Source of the DNA: Ehretia macrophylla
Lineage: Eukaryota > Streptophyta > Magnoliopsida > Boraginales > Ehretiaceae
Direction of reading: 5' to 3'
DNA: 64,000 nt
Assembly (NCBI GenBank): GCA_037974665.1
Contig: CM075765.1
Location: forward strand, 18,923,648 to 18,987,647
In this document: positions 1 through 13,300 of the stretch, piece by piece
Layout of the letters: each line of letters begins with the position of its first letter
Position numbering within the stretch: position 1 is the first letter of the stretch
Translations under genes and position numbers: made by a program
Notes under the pieces: model-generated
What the model was told of the DNA's origin: nothing
Database searches by the model: none
Seen by the model: only the letters and a program-made list of their open reading frames with translations

Positions 1-522
1 GCCTTCAAAAATGGCTGGTTCGTTACAGGTGACATCGGCGTTATCCATCCAGATGGATATCTTGAAATCAAGGATCGATCCAAAGATATAATCATTTCAG
101 GTGGGGAGAACATTAGCAGTGTGGAGGTTGAAAATGCACTCTACAAGCATCCAAGTGTGCTAGAGGCCTCTGTTGTAGCCATGCCACATCCCAGATGGGG
201 TGAAAGCCCTTGTGCATTTGTTGTTTTGAAAAAGAACAACTTGGGAAGCCATGAAAAGGCCACTGAAGCTGAAATCATCGCGCATTGCCTGGCGAATTTA
301 CCACGCTATATGGTGCCGAAGAAGGTGCAGTTCATAGAAGAGTTGCCTAAGACAATTACAGGCAAAGTTCTCAAATTCCAATTAAGAGCCTTGGCCAAGA
401 ACTTAGTCATCTCTGCAGAAAATGTTCGTCAACCTCGAAAGAAATCAACTCAAGTCAATAGGCAAAAACCTCGTTATAAAGATCAATCTCAAGAGCAAGT
501 TCATGCTTTGTCTCGTCTGTAA
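1..522 (+). CDS. Acyl-activating enzyme (AMP-binding acyl-CoA ligase), peroxisomal, 3' end only
   Basis: The first base is already in frame, so the gene starts outside the window; 173 C-terminal residues are visible, with stop TAA at 520-522. The visible part begins with GWFVTGD, followed by GYLEIKDRSKDIIISGGENI. This is the hinge/A8 motif of the ANL superfamily (acyl-CoA synthetases, which make acyl-AMP and then acyl-CoA). Near the end, PKTITGKVLKFQLR carries the A10 lysine that acts in adenylation. The last three residues are SRL, a canonical type 1 peroxisomal targeting signal, so the enzyme probably acts in the peroxisome. It resembles the plant AAE group that includes short-chain/benzoate or cinnamate CoA ligases; the substrate cannot be told from the C-terminal domain. 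An open frame from 121 is only an internal methionine-free continuation of this exon, not a start. No intron lies in the visible part. Confidence 0.93.
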   Translation, partial: AFKNGWFVTGDIGVIHPDGYLEIKDRSKDIIISGGENISSVEVENALYKHPSVLEASVVAMPHPRWGESPCAFVVLKKNNLGSHEKATEAEIIAHCLANLPRYMVPKKVQFIEELPKTITGKVLKFQLRALAKNLVISAENVRQPRKKSTQVNRQKPRYKDQSQEQVHALSRL

Positions 523-692
523 ACTGAATTTTTATAATCTCAGTGTACGTAAGTGATGCTTCGAGTAAGACATGTTCAAGGTCATAAGAATTTCAATATT
601 AATGGTATGATTTTTTTTTTTTTTTTTTCATAGTGCTATCTTGAAGTGTACCTCAGTTTTGACTTTTAGAAAGAATTTGAACTACATGTATC

Positions 693-714
693 AATAAATA
701 CATGTATCAATAAA
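693..714 (+). terminator. Polyadenylation signals of the acyl-activating enzyme gene
   Basis: Two AATAAA hexamers lie at 693-698 and 709-714, about 170-190 bases after the stop codon of the upstream gene. They sit inside a short direct repeat (ACATGTATCAATAAA twice). The spacing is normal for a plant 3' UTR; the cleavage site itself cannot be seen. Confidence 0.5.
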
Positions 715-1120
715 CTACGTAATCTATTCTTATCACTTATTTATCATCTCCTATCATGAATATTTATTTAACATGTAAACGAGTGAAATGCATGCAAAGA
801 AAGATAAGTTTTTGGATACAAGAAATTACATAACATCTTCCACTAGAAATGGAAAAACAAGGAATTCAAGTATATACATCAAAACGACTTGGGAAAGTAC
901 ATGCTTCTATGCATATCGCTGGCAATTTCTTCGAAGATAACATGAACTTACAAAATTTAAATCCCTTTCATCCGTTGAGTATGCTTATATATCCACCAAG
1001 GCTTTGGTCTAATGGAAAAGTTACTCACTTGTTTACGTAAGGTTGGGGGATCAATTATTGTTAGTTACATACATATTTACGACCAATAGGCTTCACTTGA
1101 ATCAAAAATATATATATATA

Positions 1121-1260
1121 TAGGAATTTTTAGGATCTAATATCAGAAAATATAACATCCTTATATACAAGTATTAAAATATTGAAAATTTAAATCGGAT
1201 TTTTAGTTCATGCTGTATCTCCTGCTTCTGCAATCATTTCTTTGAGGAATACTTGTACGA
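1121..1260 (+). repeat. Dispersed repeat, copy 1
   Basis: This stretch starts GAATTTTTAGGATCTAATA and ends near AGGAATACTTGTACGAAAA. It matches 4446-4585 in the same orientation over about 140 bases, with scattered substitutions and small gaps. Its identity is unknown; it is probably a fragment of an old transposable element. Confidence 0.6.
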
Positions 1261-1428
1261 AAAATCTTAAGCAAAATGCTATAATTGACATGTCTAGACT
1301 ATATGATGATTCATTTTCTCCAACTAAAATACACTGGCTGATGATGGGTGGAAACTTTACAATTTTGTAGATTTAGTATGCGTAGTTGGCTATTCAAAGA
1401 AGAGATATATATATATATATATTTTTTT

Positions 1429-1516
1429 TAAAGTTTGTTATTTTAGCATTTTTAATTAAACGTCTATATAAAAAAAAAGTTTGTTATTTTAACATTTTTA
1501 ATTAAACGTCTATATA
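1429..1516 (+). repeat. Two-copy tandem duplication (~47 bp)
   Basis: A unit starting AAAGTTTGTTATTTTA and ending AAACGTCTATATA occurs at about 1429-1470 and again at 1476-1516. One G/A difference separates the copies. Confidence 0.8.
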
Positions 1517-3530
1517 GATGATAAATTTGTGATAAAAACAAGATGATATTTAACTTTTCTCCTCATGCTATTGCATTGGGTATCCCATCATGTCACTCTA
1601 AAACATTAAGACATGCCCTACTTGTTGCATCGCACACCCAAAATATTAATGAGGCCAAACCTAAGTCGAGATAGATTCCCACTATTTTTGTAGTTTGTTT
1701 ACTACTAAAGTTTTATAACCCTTCTCTCACAATAGTAAGATACCTTAATGAGTATTAATTATTATTATTATTATTATTATTATTAAATATTTTATTTAAT
1801 AAAAGAAATTTAGGGTTCAATACAATTTTAGTAGTCACAAATTTAATGTCTCAATCCAGGATCCGCTTCAATAAGTACATTAATATCGAGCCAAAACAGC
1901 CAGGTTCTCCACAGGAAGCCCTTTAATTTTACTGAGACATAAGTCCCTATCCCTCCTGAGAAAGCTCTATATCTTGAAGAAAATAGAGACTACGGCTATA
2001 TTTTGGCTTAAAATATGGTAAAAATAGTAAATTTCATGTATATTTGGATTTTACAAACTCCTATTGATATTTTTTTTTTCACAGGGTCTCTAAAAACTTT
2101 AATTATTATCTTTTAAACACTTAAATTTAAAAGTTAAAGACTCAAATTATAATTTAAACCCATCCATTAAAAATACCTTTATACTTTAGGTCTCGAGATC
2201 TTTAGATTGAAAAAAATACTAACGGGAATCTTAGTTCTCTTACGAAACATCCTATTCAAACCTATCACAATCTAAAGCTAGGGAGGCCCGCTTTGTCCCG
2301 TCTAACCAACCCTCCAAGAAATTTTTAATTTTGCAAGCTTGTCACTGTGATTGAGGATTTTGATAAATCTGCGACATTTTTTTTTTCTTCTTGGTAACTT
2401 GAATATGCATTAAAAAATTACAGATTACAAAGGTTCCCCACCCTAGTAAGGTGGATGTTAATTTGCTTTCTTTTTAGTACTATGAAACCTAATGGTAGGT
2501 AATCCAATTACAATTAACTTGATATCATCTATGAATGACTTTGCCCTGTAATTAATCTCAAAGCTAGTTATGGTGATTGTCTTTAGAACTACTTTTATAT
2601 CGTTCTCAATGATGATACTAACAAAATTAAGCTCTATTATTAAGGCACCGCCAAAAACATCAAGTACTTTATTTTTTATTTTTTTGGTCTGATAAACATG
2701 AAGTCCAAAATAATTTAAGTTTACTTCTCTACTCATGGCTAAGGGTTTAGGACAGGGATTTCCCGATAATTTTTTTAAAATATCTAATGATTGTGAACTG
2801 ACGAGATTTTATTCATAAGATTTTTCTCAAAATTTTGTTTCAACAAACCATATATAATATTAAGGTGTCTCGATCTGAGAGAAAACATTTTGATTGGTCT
2901 GCACGGACTAGTTCAAATTAATGTGGTGGTGGATCTCATTTATGTGGGACTCACACCCCATGTGAGTATTGAACCACTCAATCAGATGGAGCAAAAACCC
3001 TCCCCGATCTGAGAGGCAATTTCCCAGACTGAGCCATGTGACAACACTCTCAAAAAAACGAAAGAAAATAGAGGGCTATATACATGCATGCTCATTCACC
3101 GCTGGCTCCTCCTATATGTCTATATTGTACGTTCTGGTCATAAAGCACGGGCCCAAGATCCATTACACTGCAACGCAATCGCTGCAAGTCTGCAAAAGTG
3201 AAACGTAAAACCAAGTCAAATCAGATAGGAAGGTCAGGGTTCGGAAAGCAATGGAATTGCCCTAAACCGTAAACCCATCTGGCCTAAACACATAGGGTGA
3301 CCCAACATGCTTTGGAATTTATTTGTATGTAAATAAACTGATGATTATTCCGGATAGTTTGAAGAATTACTCACCCTTATGCTTTCGATCAGTCCATCAT
3401 AGAATAGCTGCGATGAAGCCATAAAGAAAGGGAAGCAAGGAAAAAACATGAAAACGTACTGATGTTTTGAAATATATGGTCAGAGTGTGAAGTGTGAGCC
3501 TCACATTCAATTGGGGTCCATTCACTATGG

Positions 3531-3633
3531 ACGTTCTTAGTTTTGAGCAGAGAAAAATTTGTGCACAAACAAGCAAAAATTTTACAAATAGTCCCTATTG
3601 CACCGTGGACGTTCTTAGCTCTGAGCAGTGAAA
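3531..3633 (+). repeat. Direct repeat TGGACGTTCTTAG..GAGCAG
   Basis: A ~27-base unit (TGGACGTTCTTAG, then TGAGCAG and GAAAAA) occurs at about 3529 and again at about 3606, 76 bases apart. It lies at the left edge of the foldback region described next. Confidence 0.65.
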
Positions 3634-4260
3634 AAGGTATACTCAGATAAGGACAAATTTCACTAATAGTCACACTGTTTACTCGAATTTTCAACTTAAT
3701 TTATATTTTTCGAAGTTAGTTAATTTAATACTAATTGTTTAAAAAAATTTATCAATTTCGTCCCTATTGTTAAAATTAAATTTAATTCTAACGGAATTCA
3801 GGAACAAATTTGGAGAAAAGCAAATGTTCAACTTAATCCCTATTGTTTTGCAACAATATTCAACATATCAATATTTAACAGAAAATCCAACATAATCCCC
3901 AAATTTTTGCATATATATATATATATATATATATCATATTCATTCATATGTTGTACAAAATATTCAACTTAGTCCATGTTAAAAGAAAAACACTGACACA
4001 CATATAAAGCGCTAAAGGATTAAATTAACTAACTTTAAATAATAGGGACTAAATTAAAATTTTAAGAAAATAATAGGGACCATTTTGTGAATTTTTCCTA
4101 TGGTAATTTAGATATTTCGTATGTTTGCTATTAAAATTAACAGAATTTTTAATTGTGGGGACTCAATTGAAATTTTTTTAGACACAATGAGGATCAAATT
4201 GACTAATTTTAAATAATGAAAACTATTTGGGAAAAATTTCCCCCCAAATAAAGTAACGAG
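3573..4260. mobile_element. Foldback-type non-autonomous element(s)
   Basis: The stretch is built of inverted segments. The left sequence AAAAATTTTACAAATAGTCCCTATTG (core TAGTCCCTATTG) near 3575 pairs with the reverse complement of 4070-4100. GAAGTTAGTTAATTTAAT near 3712 pairs with its complement near 4015-4035. An (AT)n microsatellite (about 3911-3935) sits in the middle. Several 'no. of bases of TAGTCCCTATT' blocks suggest that one such element is nested in another. There is no coding capacity. The exact ends and target duplication could not be fixed by eye. Confidence 0.5.
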
Positions 4261-4445
4261 ATATTGCGTCAAAATCAACTCTCATCTTTGTCATAGTTAT
4301 AATTACAAAATGGATTTTTCAGACCAAAAATAATAATTACAAAATGGATATTCAAATGTTCCATAAAAAAATAGATCTCATTTACCATGAGTAAAAGGAA
4401 AGATTCATTGTATGTGCGTCCAGTTTCTGTTCTAATACTTCTTAT

Positions 4446-4585
4446 TAGAATTTTTAGGATCTAATACCTAGAAAATAAGACATCAAATATATATCAAAAT
4501 TGAAATTCTAATGTAGCTTTCATCCATGTTATATCTCTTGTCTTTGCAATTATCTCTCGAAGCAATACCTGTAGGAAAATTCTTT
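4446..4585 (+). repeat. Dispersed repeat, copy 2
   Basis: Second, diverged copy of the ~140-base repeat at 1121-1260, in the same orientation. Shared blocks include TTTTTAGGATCTAATA and AATACCTGTAGGAAAA-like text. Confidence 0.6.
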
Positions 4586-4589
4586 AGTG

Positions 4590-6145
4590 ACATCCTATGG
4601 TTAACGTGCTTAAATTTAGGGAAAATTCTCTATTCGGTCTTGCATATGTGAGATAGAAATGGACTCCCATATTTACATGTGTATAGAGGGTCGTACGACC
4701 ACATAATCGAATAGAAGATTGATCGTAAATTTAGTATTCTTTATAACTCTATATTGTGATTATCAATAAGACAAGTCATTCTACAAGCCAAATATAAAAA
4801 GATTATAGTATTTCAAAGTGTCTTATAATGGCATAAACCTTGTGTACCCTACTAGAAAAAATAATAAAAAGGTGGACTTAAATGCGGACTGAAGCAGATC
4901 ATCATAAATTTTATAATAACTTTTACCATCAGGTTGAACCTGCTTTCCAATATTGTAAAATATCACAATCATCAGTAACTGTAGTTCAAATATTTCTAAC
5001 ATATAAAGGCTTCAAAAAATGTTGGACAGGAGATATTCATCCCAATAATCTAAATTTATCAATATATCTATTGGTTTGTAGGATACTAAACTCCTTTTTT
5101 TTTTTTTTTTAATCAAATGAAAAACTGGCGAAATTCGATTATTAAATTATTTAGTATAGTCCGACCACCAACTGATAAACTTTCAAATATAACAATATGT
5201 TATCATACATGTATCAAAATAAATGTTAAATCCGTAATTTTATAAAAATAATTTCACTAGCACTATCGTTGACCGTCACGGTAGAGGCTACACTACTTTT
5301 TATTCACAGGTTGAATGAACATTTCCAGCTTGCCTTCCGTAGTCTTTCCCATCAGGACCATGTACGGAAGAATTAGTCGTCTTTTCAGTATCACTATTTA
5401 AACCTTTTCGCCTTCGACAACAAAAAAAACCTGGATAGCACTTTGCAATAGACAACTACCCAATTATTTGTGCGACTGATTAAGAACTGTAAAAGCTTTG
5501 GGCACCCAGGCCCCCCTTATGGAGAGAGAACGGTTCATCTCTTAGCTCTAAAAATTTTCAAGAATTCAAATCCTCCTGAAAACATGAAACATTTCTCATG
5601 CATCCTCAAAGACCATGGGAAAATGGATTGACCTTTTTAAGGAAAACAACCATTGTTCCTTAATCAAAGTACTAGGATTTGCATAAACTGCGGCACATAT
5701 TCACGTGTTTGAACTGTATCCATTAACTATAAAAGTGACTGTTGAAACAGTACTACCAAGTTTCATTGAAAAAGGAAAATCTGACGTGTATCCCATGAAA
5801 TGGGTCCTTCTGATACGAGTCAATTGACACACAAAGCTACATTAAAAAAATAAAAAATAAAATAAAAAAAGAGTTGAAAGCTCTTGTCTGCCTCAACTAG
5901 GTAAATGATTTAGTTTGGAGAAAATCGTAATTGTGGCATCAGTGAGTAAAATTAATGCTCAAAAGTGAAGGGTCCTTGCGTACTGGAACCGTTGAATATC
6001 ACTACGTCAAAATGAGTGACGAGTCATGTATATATGCCTGATGCCTCATATAAATATCTGAAAATGTGAGCTCTCTGTGATCACAAATTAATAGCTACCG
6101 ATAGTTATGGTCTTACATTGATCAGAGATTTGCAAAAGGCTAAAA
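4590..6145. other. Intergenic DNA, no gene recognised
   Basis: Only short open frames are present, one of them (4882-5112) ending in a poly-T tract. On the minus strand at 5300-5420 there is a roughly 38-codon open stretch ending in a stop, but it has no recognisable motif. Nothing else is supportable. Confidence 0.5.
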
Positions 6146-6149
6146 ATTC

Positions 6150-6605
6150 TACCAGTAGTCTCTATTGTTATTATGGTTTTTAATTTAGTCCCTATTGTTT
6201 TAAACCCCCTCCAGCGATCTATCCCAGCCATGGCATATGTCTACGTGCGCATGGAATGTGCGTGTTTCAGGATATGTTGCGAGTGGTGCGTGTTTGGGGG
6301 TTGTGTGTTGAATGTGTGGGTCGTGTGTGTGTGATTGGAATTTGGGTGTGTGTATCTGTATGCGCGAAATGTGTGTATGTGTGAGATTATGTGTGTGTGT
6401 GTGTTTAATTTTGTGTGATTTGTGTGTGTGTTTGTGATGAAGACGATGGAGATGGTGAAGATAATGAAAAATAAAAAGATTTAAAAAAAAAAGTAAAAAA
6501 TCAAAAGACTATTTTACCCACCCCTACATCAAATTCTAAATCCATTAAACTTAGAAATTTTTAAATAAAAAAAAAAAAATTTACAGCAGGGACTAAGAAG
6601 GATGG
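6150..6605. mobile_element. Small TIR-like element with GT-rich core
   Basis: TTAGTCCCTATTGTTTTAAA near 6184 faces an imperfect inverted match, TTAGTCCCTGCTGTAAATTT, near 6575-6595 on the opposite strand. Between them lies a GT-rich stretch (6236-6430) and an A-rich stretch. The layout resembles the element at 33984-34843. There is no ORF. The ends are uncertain. Confidence 0.4.
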
Positions 6606-9600
6606 GCATGCCTCCGAATTCTTGGAGCCTAAAAGAGTTGTTTGTCATCACTCATAATGACTAATGAGAAAGTAAAGTAACAACACGCAAGAAACAATGG
6701 AATCATTTAGAGGAACTGATCGATAAAGATGCAGAAGCTAAGCATTGTCATCCAATATGATTTTACTTTATAAAAATATCAGTACGGAATATTGGAATCT
6801 TTTAGAGTAACTCATGCGTATAGCTGCAAAACTTTAATCATCGTCAACAATGATTGCACTTTATCAAAAAATCAGTACGAAGCATATGAGGAACTTGTCT
6901 TTTTTTTCTTTTTTTTTTTGTCTGATACAGGAACTTATCGATATGGTTACAGAAGTTGTATTGTATTCACAATGATTGCACTTTGATCAAAATAATTATA
7001 CGAATAGATTCGCGGGAAGATATTATATTAAAAGAAATCCTTTTTATCCATCGCTTGATTATGTGTGTCCCTAATCGTTCTGGATAATAACTCACCTTTT
7101 TGTCACCCTTTCAAACTTGATCATAGTAGTTCAATTGTGAATGCATTAAGAATAACTTACTTTTAATAAATTGGACTGTTCTATAATGGAAAAGAGCACC
7201 ATTGGGAAAACTGAAGAAGACTAGGAAGAGGAAGAACATGAAAAACAAAAGTCAAGGATATATGAATGAAATGTAAATATTGAACCAAATCGAACATTAT
7301 CCCATTATGCAAGATTGGGTATATAATTTGACAACTCCACTTATTCTTCAATTTCCTTTTCTTAGAATTTTTCTCTTATATATGTAGTTTCGTATTTCAA
7401 AGGAGTAAAATTCATTTAAGCACAATAACTAGCCCAAGTGCTATACTTTGGATCAGTTTTAAGTGTAAATCAATGGATTCTTTGGGTGTGAAGTTGAAGA
7501 AGTAATTATTGTTAGTCCCTTATATTGAACTGCAATCAAACTCGGCGCTATCTTTTTAATAAATAGGATTGATTATTTAATAAACATGAGATCTCGTTTA
7601 AATATATATTTAATTTATGTTAAGTCTTCCTCTATTACCTTTATAAAATATTAATTTCATACATTCACATCTTTTAATACGTGTACATTTATTAGTTGCA
7701 TCCAATAATTGGAAAAAGTCCACTCAACAAGCTTTCTTTGCCTTTCCGAGTAAAGCGACATGCACTTGGCCAACAGCATGTGAAGACATCAGCTGATTAG
7801 AGAAAACAGTGCAAGAATTGTGACCCTCCAACTAAATGCTAAAACATCCTCACTCTAATTATTTCCTCCTCCCCTGTAGCCACACCAACAAGACTCTCAC
7901 TGAAATGATCTTCACTTGACACTTGGTGCTTTGCTAGATTATAATGACAAAGTATCAGCCCCACTTACCGTGCAGTTTTCCGCATAAAGTGGATGAGCTT
8001 ATCACCTTTAAGGATGGGAACATTTGAAACCTTACACCCATATGAAAGAAACAGACTACCCTTATTGCGAAAATGAATGCCTTCGCAATACTCGATATCT
8101 ATAACTGTTCTCGCTTATGATAGTAGATAAACAGGTAGACATATATCTGCAGCTTCTACTACTAGTAGATCCAAAACAGTAGATAAGATTAGAGACGGAT
8201 TTAGCACCTACTAAATAAGTTCGCAAGCAAGGCGCATGCTGATATAGAGCCTAAAGATTACAATATGGATGACGTCGAATATTGCACTTTGGACTCTCTT
8301 TGGACATGAATTATTATCTTTGAGAGCATCCCACAAATCCTCCTTCTGATCGCTAAGAATTAAGGCAAAAAAGGGTAATCGAGTTAAAAGCACTTTTCTT
8401 TGTTTGATTCATGTCAACCCCCCTAGGTTAAATTTGAAACCGATAGATATGCGAATCGATTACCCTAATAATGAAATTGATGGAGTAGCTATTATGGTTA
8501 AATACTTATAAAGAATAAACAACGGATAATCTAACCTCGATGTGTGTGTATGTGTGTACATATATACTCATAACACATATAATATAATGTTTATAATTTA
8601 TGAAAATAAAAGATAATTTTTTTTATTTTGTATCAAACCTAATAAATAACTACCTAAATTTACACTTTTAAACCTATGTTTATTAAACCAATAGGAATTT
8701 TTCATTGATTATGTAATCTATATTACAATAATTACGTAATTTAACTTAAATTTTATCATCTTATTGTGTATAAATTCTAATTCATTTTATTTTTGGGCTT
8801 TTTTTACATTTATTTATTTTTTTTTTTTGCATTTTTTGGGTTATTTATTCAATTTTTTTTTTTAAAACTAAATGATTACAAGTATGAATACCTGTGATGC
8901 AATTGCGATTACCATTATGATTAGTGATTCCCCTACCCATTGACTTTCGATTTTGATTTTGGTTATAAATTTGTTACGATTATCTCTTCTTTTGAAATTA
9001 ACCATACTCGTTGCCATCCCTAACCACCTTTGCCAAATTAGCATTATGTTCGAGTTCATGGCGGATTCAGCACAAGTTTCCTTGTTGATACGACTTCCAA
9101 GGTTCTGAGTAAGATACCACTATTAGATGTCTAGACCTCATATAATTTCTTAGGTAAAAGCCATTATGCCTCACAAGTTACTACATCTGATGTCAAATTC
9201 ATCTCTTGATGTCCCTGATCAACTCTCCTACAGGCCATGGCGGAGCAAGACCCCATACTCACCAGGGTCGCTCATAAATTCAAGATGGACTCTTAATTAA
9301 AATCTAATATATTTAATTGCTAAATCAAGCACACTCTCAACTACACGTGGCTCCAGGTGGTCAGCAGATGAGACCAGCAAATATAATTATGCCAGAAAGA
9401 AGAGCAGAACAAACAGATTGACTCGGGAAATAGCATGAATTTGATAACACAATACATTAAGAGAGTGATCAGTCAGACAGTTCAATTGACGTCCAACAAT
9501 ATACCATATGATACATGGTAACGTAATGTAATCAACACTATCCATCTTTATAGCTGAGTCGATGATAATTCAGTTTCACAAATAACTACTCATTTACACA

Positions 9601-10336
9601 GTAGAATAGAAGCCAAGCCAAGCCAAGCCAAGCCACCACACAAGACTATAGGAGATCTTTGGGGGCATTCTAAACTCGACTAATTAGTAATATTCAAGGA
9701 GTCATCCTTGGCAAGTGTTGTCTGCACAGTATCAGAATACATCTCTGCCAAGCATTGCAGAATACACTACATAAGATTCGAAAATTGATAGTGACAACGG
9801 TCAACAACAAAATCCACTTTGAAAACGCAATGAAAGATTTATGGCGTTAGTTGATATCAAATTCACTTTATGGTCGATTGAGAAAGGATTATTAGTGCAT
9901 AAGACATGGACTCATGGAGCATCGAATGATTTTGACCCTTAGTCAACATCTTGCCTTTAAATTAAATGAAATGATATGTGGTCAAGTCGAGGTTAATTAT
10001 GTTCAATAGCTGACAAAGAAGAAATAGACATAAATCGAATAACAACCAATTCAGTATTTACACAACACTTAACTTTAATCAGTAGCTTTTTAGAGGACTA
10101 AAGTTACTAGTCACAACAATAGTGACACCTTCCAAGTCATACAAACAACATCATTACACTGTTCTTTTAAGAGTTCAACTAGCAAAAAGTATATAAAACT
10201 CCCACTAAAAGCTTTGTTATTTCCCCATCTCAATTTTAAATAGCATTAACACACCCAGTGTAATGAACAAGCAAGAAATGTAAAGGGATGAGGGAGAAAT
10301 GATAAAGAATTACCATTGAAGAAGAGAAGATAATGC
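6606..10336. other. Intergenic DNA downstream of the Rab gene
   Basis: No protein-coding or RNA gene is recognised. A (AAGCC)n microsatellite of about five units lies at 9610-9634. The last few hundred bases, just below 10337, would include the 3' UTR of the minus-strand Rab gene; no canonical AATAAA was found on the minus strand close to the stop. Confidence 0.5.
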
Positions 10337-13300
10337 TTATGAACAGCATGTTGCAGCTCGAGATCCTTCTGCTGGTCTATCAACGAGAACCATCCCAGCT
10401 GCATTTTGAGCGGGTTGAGCTCTAGGCAACCTTTTAGCTATATACACCAAAAGCTCCATGTTACGTACAGAATAAGAAATATATGCCCCAGAGAAGGAGA
10501 AAGAATTCTAAGAAACAAGGGGAAAATAGATCTATCAAGGAATTAAAAAGTACAGCTAAAAGTCCTCAAAATACTTTAGCCAAATAAATAATAATAATAA
10601 TAATAATTTTTTTAAAAAAAATAATAATAAAATTGGAAGATGTTGCCACGGAGAGCTAGGGATAGTCCTTTTCCTTTTCCTTTTCCTTTTCCTTTTCCTT
10701 TTCCTTCCTCTCCCAGGAACTATTGTGGAATAATCCTATTTAACCTAAATTTGTATAGATGGAAGGCTCTTTCTAAATGATGTTAGACCATTCATTTTAT
10801 CTTTCAATGTATTAAATCAACCTTCAAGTGAATTACTCCACTAGCCATTAAACTATTCCAACAGTCATGTTTCGACCACTTGATTAATTTTAGTTTCAAA
10901 AGGATAATTATATCAAGATGGCCTAAATAACCCAATTCATCCGCCGCCGTCCAAAATGCCTAACACAATTGTTTTCACGCGCTTACGCTAGGGTATAATT
11001 GGAAAACCATGAAAAAATATTAAAGTTTACCCATGAATTGGAGAAAATTACAATTGCACCCCAACCCTATTTTATTTCCCTTCTTTCTTTTTCTTCTTCT
11101 TTTTCCCTCTCTCTCTCAACCCCAACCTCAATGACAAATTGACAAATACCATCTTTATGACTTCTTGCATCACTGCTTTCGTGAATTTCACAGTTGCATA
11201 AGTAACGTATTCCACCAGCTCCAACAATGTTTGTATCGTTTTACTTCATTAATGAAGGAAAAATATGATTTTCATGTAAGTGGCAGGATGTCAAGTAACA
11301 AGTCTAAGATTTGCAGTCGAGCACTATCCCAACAGAATGACCAACTTGCCACCTGTATTAAGTTCTTGTCCCTAGTTAACCAGTTCTTTCCTGAGAATGG
11401 AAGAGAAAACCATAGGGTAGGACCAGTTGAATAATTTTGTCGAATACATCTCACTGATTCCTCAGCCTCATCCAATGATTTGATGCACTTAACGTTCTTA
11501 TCCAAGAGAACCATTGTACAGGTAACAAGGCACATTTACATGAGTTTTATCTGCCTTAAGGAGTCCGACCAGTTACCATATCAACTTGACAGCTTTTCAC
11601 TTATTAGATTAGCAGCGACTTTCAATATCTAGAGGTGATTACAAGGAATCAATCAACATATTTCTATTTGAATTTGACATTTTAATTATTCGATTGCTTA
11701 ACTTGGATAAATGATTCTAATACTAAGCAGTATAATATCGCAACTATTAAATATTCTGATAAATTAATAAACTCCAAAGCCTGCTCAAAGATCAAGGAAA
11801 ACATAAACTGTAAGACAAAGAACCCCACCAAAAGAGAATAAGAAGAAGAGAGAAGTTCTTATTATTTCCAGTAAGAATTACTTGCTTTTTACTCATTCAC
11901 AGGTAAACCTATATACTTCAATTCCATTTTGCTTTATGGCAACATAGAATTGATTCCAATGCGATCTTAATAAGCATTGATTCTTATTTGGTAAAATCCA
12001 ATCACTACCTCAAGATTGGAGTAAAGCACGAGCTAAATTTTCATTAGGTCTAAATAAGATAACTTTGAATTTTATAGACAATTATTTTGCTGAATAGAAA
12101 TATTTTACATTTTTCTGATTCCAATTTTCCAGTTCAACTAAAGCCATTCTCAGCTATATTCATCATGTTGATCCATAAGTTATTTTATTGGAAGTTGTAT
12201 TAATTCAACATTTACAATTCTACTGGCTAATGGATATATTGAGTTTGTGGGAAGAAGAAATCAACAATGTGCTGTTCTAATAAGAAGATGCTCTCCGTTC
12301 AGTTGTATCCAAGCTCAGAACCTTGATGGTACATATGTAACAGTGCATAATGTCATAGAAACAAAGGGAGAACAATATAATTACCTATTTCATAGAACAT
12401 ATCATTAACATTAACTGCAGTTTTGGCAGAGGTCTCCATGAAGAAAAGGCCATGTTCTTCAGCATACGCACGTGCCTCCTGCAACGCAATTTATAAGGAA
12501 ATCAATTGACAATAAATTTTAATAAAGAGAAAACAACACTAAAAAAAGAAAACCCTTGGAAAATCTCAAAAACATTGACAAACTAAACAAGTCTCTGGGC
12601 GTAGAAAAGGATGAAGTTAAGAGCAGAACATTTATCCAACACGAATTTAGAAAGCAAGGTTTTTATTGTTTTCTCTCATTTGTTTTCCTTTTATTTTTTT
12701 TTCTTTTAAAGCCTCATTCTACTTATATAGGATGTTATGATGAGTTTGGCAGGCGACAGGATGATTGAAATAGTCCATGTTAAGGTCAACACAATTCCTT
12801 TACCACACATTTGTCAATTTCCTCAACATAGATGAGGAAATCCGTGAGCAGAATATTTATCCAGAATGCATTTAAAAAGCAGGATATTTTTCTTTTGTCT
12901 CATTTGTTTTTCTTAAAATTTTCTTTAAAGCCTCGTTTCAGGAGGATGACTGAAATAGTCCAATTTTAGGTCAAAGCAATTCCTCTACCAAACATTTACA
13001 AATTCCTCAATGTAGATGACAAAATTGAATTACACTCATCAAGAGGGAAAGACGAATATGGCTATTCTGGAGTAATAAAAGTAAATAGTTGTATTGACAT
13101 CTACTGTTCAGCTAATAGAACAAATGAAACAGGGGAAGAGAAAAATGCCTCTATTTCTAAAATATTATAGAGAACTAAAAAACTAGGATGATAACATTAT
13201 AACAAAAATTACAAAAGACATATTTTGCTACAAGTTCAGCAGCTAATTAACTGCACCCGCTGATCTCAACATAATAATAGCAGTTGTTTTCTGAATCAAG

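Larger units (their letters stand above)
715..3572. other. Intergenic AT-rich DNA, no gene recognised
   Basis: No open frame here resembles a known protein; a 63-codon frame at 849-1040 has no recognisable motif. The stretch contains an (ATT)n run near 1758-1785, one copy of a dispersed repeat (1121-1260) and a short tandem duplication (1429-1516). Confidence 0.6.

Noticed and set aside
849..1040. 63-codon frame as a small gene
   Set aside because: No motif, no supporting promoter context, and AT-rich intergenic surroundings.
5300..5420. Minus-strand open stretch ending in a stop (GPDGKDYGRQAGN)
   Set aside because: Only about 38 codons, no upstream exon and no known family; chance is likely.
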